Positions 61,260-64,000 of a stretch of 64,000 nt of DNA are shown here, in pieces; position 1 is the stretch's first letter, and the number at the start of each line of letters is the position of its first letter. The stretch is taken from assembly GCA_018417955.1 (NCBI GenBank), contig JACTVC010000006.1, positions 1,364,001-1,428,000 of the forward strand, given 5' to 3'. The position numbers were made by a program, and so were the translations under genes. The DNA comes from Laccaria trichodermophora. Its lineage: Eukaryota; Basidiomycota; Agaricomycetes; Agaricales; Hydnangiaceae. The notes below the pieces were generated by a model, which saw nothing but the letters and a program-made list of their open reading frames with translations, had not been told where the DNA came from and searched no databases.

Positions 61260-63053
61260 TCATGTAATAGTTCTCATGGGGTCATAGGTATGGTTGAAAT
61301 GACCAGATGCTCGGTTGCATGCCCCTTGAATATCCCTCAGCAACGCTGTTGCCATCTCCTTGCTCCAACCCCAACATGATGCGATATCAAGAGATATTTT
61401 GTACGCGTCCTCTAGTTTGCGCGAGTGACGAGAATTTGAGATAGCGAGTTTTCGACAGAGGGGGTGGAGGAACAGGCTAAGCCAATGGAGGTCAGTGTTC
61501 ATCTGGTGGAATTGAGTATTCAAAACCTGCTGGGCATGTCGCAGGAATCCCGAGTCATCTCCAGGTTTGAGGGGCAATCGAGTGATTTCACGGTGGGCCC
61601 AAATTAGTTGAAGCATGCAGTCCGCTAAGGTAGCGTCTCGAGCTTCAACATCACCGATAATGTCCACGAGGGGTTTGCAGACCCGAATGAGCTGGTCAGT
61701 CTGATGCCAACGATCGATGTCAAAGACAGTTGCAACAACATCCCTCGCAACTGGAGTCAGACCACCGACTGAGTGTTGCGCATCATGACGAAGGCAAAGC
61801 GTAGTCAATGAAGCCTTGTGGTCCCGTACGCTCAGCGCTTGGAGGATAAGCACATAGAAATGCGATTCTGTGTTAGTTTTTAGGCCACGCATGACCTTAT
61901 TTTCCTTCGCAATAACCTCGAGTTGGCCTCCCCAATAATGCGATGAGTTGAAGAAAGAAACTATCCATGAATTCAAGGTAACGATCTTTTTGACTCTCAG
62001 GTAGCTCACAATCTTTCCGATTATTGTATTGATGCTGTGCATGAAGCAATGAATTGTCTTGTATAAAATAAGCTCCAAGAATATGATCAGATGTTGTTTA
62101 CTCACGAGAATCCATGGATATGTGTTTGTCCATTTTCTGTGGAATGCTACCATCGGTGTAGGATTGTCAGTACAAACTGCAATGATGGCCTTTGGATCAA
62201 CACTTTTCTTTGCTAGGGCCTTGGTTGCAACATCACAAAGATTATCTGCAGTTGCGCGGATCCCAGTAAGTTCCTCCACTCCTAACACCACAGGAAACTC
62301 CGCAACTTCTGCAACCATGCAACCATAGATGCTGCGTCTTTGGCTGTCATCCCACCCATCCATAAGGTATGTGAGATTATTCCTTCCCTCCAACCTTTTT
62401 ACATCTGCACTGAATGCCTTCGCTTCCTCACCAGGAAGGAGCCGTTCCATCAAGGTGTAATGAGAGGCAGGGCCATAGGACAGCTGTAACATCTGGACCC
62501 ATTTCCAGAAGAACGGGTTGTCAGCAGCAGAGAACGGGATATTTCTGTGAATGAAAAACCTGAAGGTCTTGATTTTTCAATATCCTTTCATGATTTTTGT
62601 ATTCACACACCTCAGCATTCGTATATTTGCCTTATCGCTCTCGACCTCTGTCATTGCTCTATCAAGGAATGCATCAATTGGGCGCTTCACTGCCATGGCA
62701 GACCCTGATTTTCCCTTTTGTCTCTTCCCTGCAGAAGATTCCTCGACAATCTCAACTTCACCGTCCTCATCCGATGTGCCAACCTTCTCGATCCCTGCTT
62801 TCAACATCAGCAAGCGCCGGGCTTCTATCCTCACTTCCGGAGGCACATGCTTGCAGTTTCCTTGCCCATCAGCCTTTGTAAGATGGGAAAGACAGTGTAC
62901 GTCACGGTGAACGATCGGGGTTGCTTCGGATGCAGGGCAGTATTTGCATGTCATAATCCATTGGTGAGATTTCGTTTTCGTGTCTTTCTCTGCAGAGAAA
63001 TGTGTGTGGATAAAGGAATCTTTTGGGAGCCCACCCTTATTTTGGCTTGCCAT
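61260..63053 (-). pseudogene. hAT transposase, N-terminal zinc finger and catalytic region
   Basis: Exons complement(join(61260..62057, 62106..62559, 62611..63053)), introns 48 and 51 nt in phase. ATG 63053 (MASQNKGGLPKDSFIHTHF). A zinc-finger-like CKYCPASEATPIVHRDVHCL with later SHL residues suggests a BED-type DNA-binding domain. Then FFIHRNIPFSAADNPFFWKW, LMDGWDDSQRRSIYG (DUF659-like), TDNPTPMVAF, HCFMHSINTIIGKI, IVSFFNSSHYWGGQLEVI, ARDVVATVFDIDRWH. The frame ends at 61260 shortly after ACNRASGHFNHTYDP. The C-terminal dimerisation domain is displaced to 55.8-56.5 kb. Transposition functions are thus split. Confidence 0.85.
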
Positions 63054-63215
63054 GATAATTGTAGGGGTGTAGAGGGTAGTAGATTGTATTCTATGCTACT
63101 GAAAATGCCACGTCCTTCACTTTCCTTTTTTGGCTTTCGCCAGGTCTCGCCACCCATTTTTTGAATTTTCGTTTCGCCAGCTGGCGAAACCTGGCGTGGC
63201 AAGCTGGCGAGCAGT

Positions 63216-64000
63216 TGCCAACAACACTACCCATATCCCGTGAATTTGACTACTGCGGCGTTACAGCCAGGACTGTATACTCAAATGAATACTGGCTCAA
63301 AAAATCAGTTTCAAGTAGTTTCGTCAGCTGGGATGATGTAGAACACAATGTACTCTTATTGGGGAGCTTGCTCCCCTTTGTACTGCTAACTGACTCCAAA
63401 ATGTAGATGATGACCTAATCCACAAGTAGTTGGCCGTGTTTACACATTGCACAGCATGGACACCCCGTGCGAACTTGCTGATGTGTGCATGACTCACATG
63501 ACACAAATGACCATCCAACGCCATGATCTCTGTGTCTGGTCATTTCTGAATCTAATTCTTCTCTTCCAAGCCTGATCTCAAGTTACTTAGTATATTTTTC
63601 TTATCTAATTTGATCTGGTTACTACAGTCCAATTCAAATTTTCTGATGTATGAATTGCCCTCTTTCTCCTTCCTTGGCTTCTAATTTACACCTTAAATAA
63701 ATTTGAATTTTTCTTGAGCTATGCCTTCTGACCCTGATCTTCTGGCTGCAAAAAAAGGCTGGAAAAAACCTTGCTGACAATGTTTGCATTCAGGAATACA
63801 ATCACAAAATTCTGGTAAGTTCTATAAATCTTTCTTGACAGATGAGTGTTAGCTTCTGACTTCTATTTTCAATCTGATGGGGCAGGGCCTTCAAGGGTGA
63901 TACAACACACCAGTGTGTGATTTTTTTTCTATAAAACACAAAAACATAGATTGTCCAATATTTTTCATTATTCCTAATTTGCCCATGCAGATTGCTGGAG
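63216..64000. other. AT-rich right edge, no supported gene
   Basis: At 63721-63812 a short plus-strand reading starts MPSDPDLLAAKKGWKKPC and would need a frameshift to continue as LADNVCIQEYNHKIL. It is followed by a GTAAGT...GACAG pair that could be an intron. This may be the start of a gene or TE remnant continuing outside the window. Confidence 0.4.

Larger units (their letters stand above)
55716..63215 (-). mobile_element. hAT-type DNA transposon, internally rearranged
   Basis: Both ends are rich in tggcga / tcgcca words (55705-55775 and 63135-63215), suggesting TIR and subterminal repeats. The precise termini and target duplication are not clear. The transposase is read on the minus strand: N-terminal zinc-finger and catalytic part 61260-63053, C-terminal dimerisation part 55812-56516. 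Between them lie about 4.7 kb of repeats, a DUF6589-type remnant and stem-loop elements, so the element has been invaded or rearranged and is presumably immobile. Confidence 0.75.

Overview
The window looks like nuclear DNA of a mushroom-forming basidiomycete (Agaricomycetes). Genes are broken by many GT-AG introns of about 47-65 nt. The families present are typical of that group: a NACHT-WD40 (NLR-like) receptor, an F-box/LRR-like protein, GPI-anchored chitin deacetylases, expanded TKL-like kinases, a hAT transposon and a DUF6589-type remnant. No database search was possible. Family names rest on motifs visible in the translations, and exon models on manual splicing that keeps the frame.

Layout. 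1-5360 (minus): nine-exon NACHT-WD40 gene running off the left edge, with about 20 near-identical 43-residue WD40 repeats. 6921-8574 (minus): F-box protein. 8955-11725 (plus): a Ser/Pro/Arg-rich ORF, then a single-pass membrane protein. 12595-14032 (plus): unknown 457-aa protein. 14304-17176 (minus): multi-pass membrane protein with a probable frameshift. 20551-23450 (minus): 950-aa disordered protein, flanked by an inverted-repeat pair (about 20.1 and 24.3 kb). 24595-24935: decayed inverted copy of the 5' end of the 14-17 kb membrane-protein gene. 25225-25774: DUF1772 protein. 26120-34745: tandem duplication carrying two chitin deacetylase genes, the second copy split upstream of its gene by a 2.14-kb TIR element (29955-32091). 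34940-35436: Asterix (PAT complex) homologue. 37379-40401: mitochondrial EF-G.

40.5-54.5 kb is a segmental array. Three copies of a two-kinase block (kinase I + kinase II, all minus) are separated by decayed pieces of SEC13 and mitochondrial EF-G, so the ancestral unit was probably [mEF-G - kinase I - kinase II - SEC13]. Kinase I copy 1 is broken by a 16-bp tandem duplication.

55.4-63.2 kb is a hAT-type transposon (minus) whose transposase is split by about 4.7 kb of repeats and other remnants. One stretch at the split is present in inverted orientation on both sides. The last 0.8 kb is AT-rich and has no recognisable gene.

The most striking observation is that both chitin deacetylase paralogues can be read in frame only if a 2-nt exon (CC) is spliced between two normal-sized introns. 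This restores the Thr expected in the YYT-MQAI stretch. The other main points are the triplicated kinase array with its chimeric pseudogenes, the non-autonomous element with dense AACTTTG-type subterminal repeats, and the homogenised WD40 array of the NLR.
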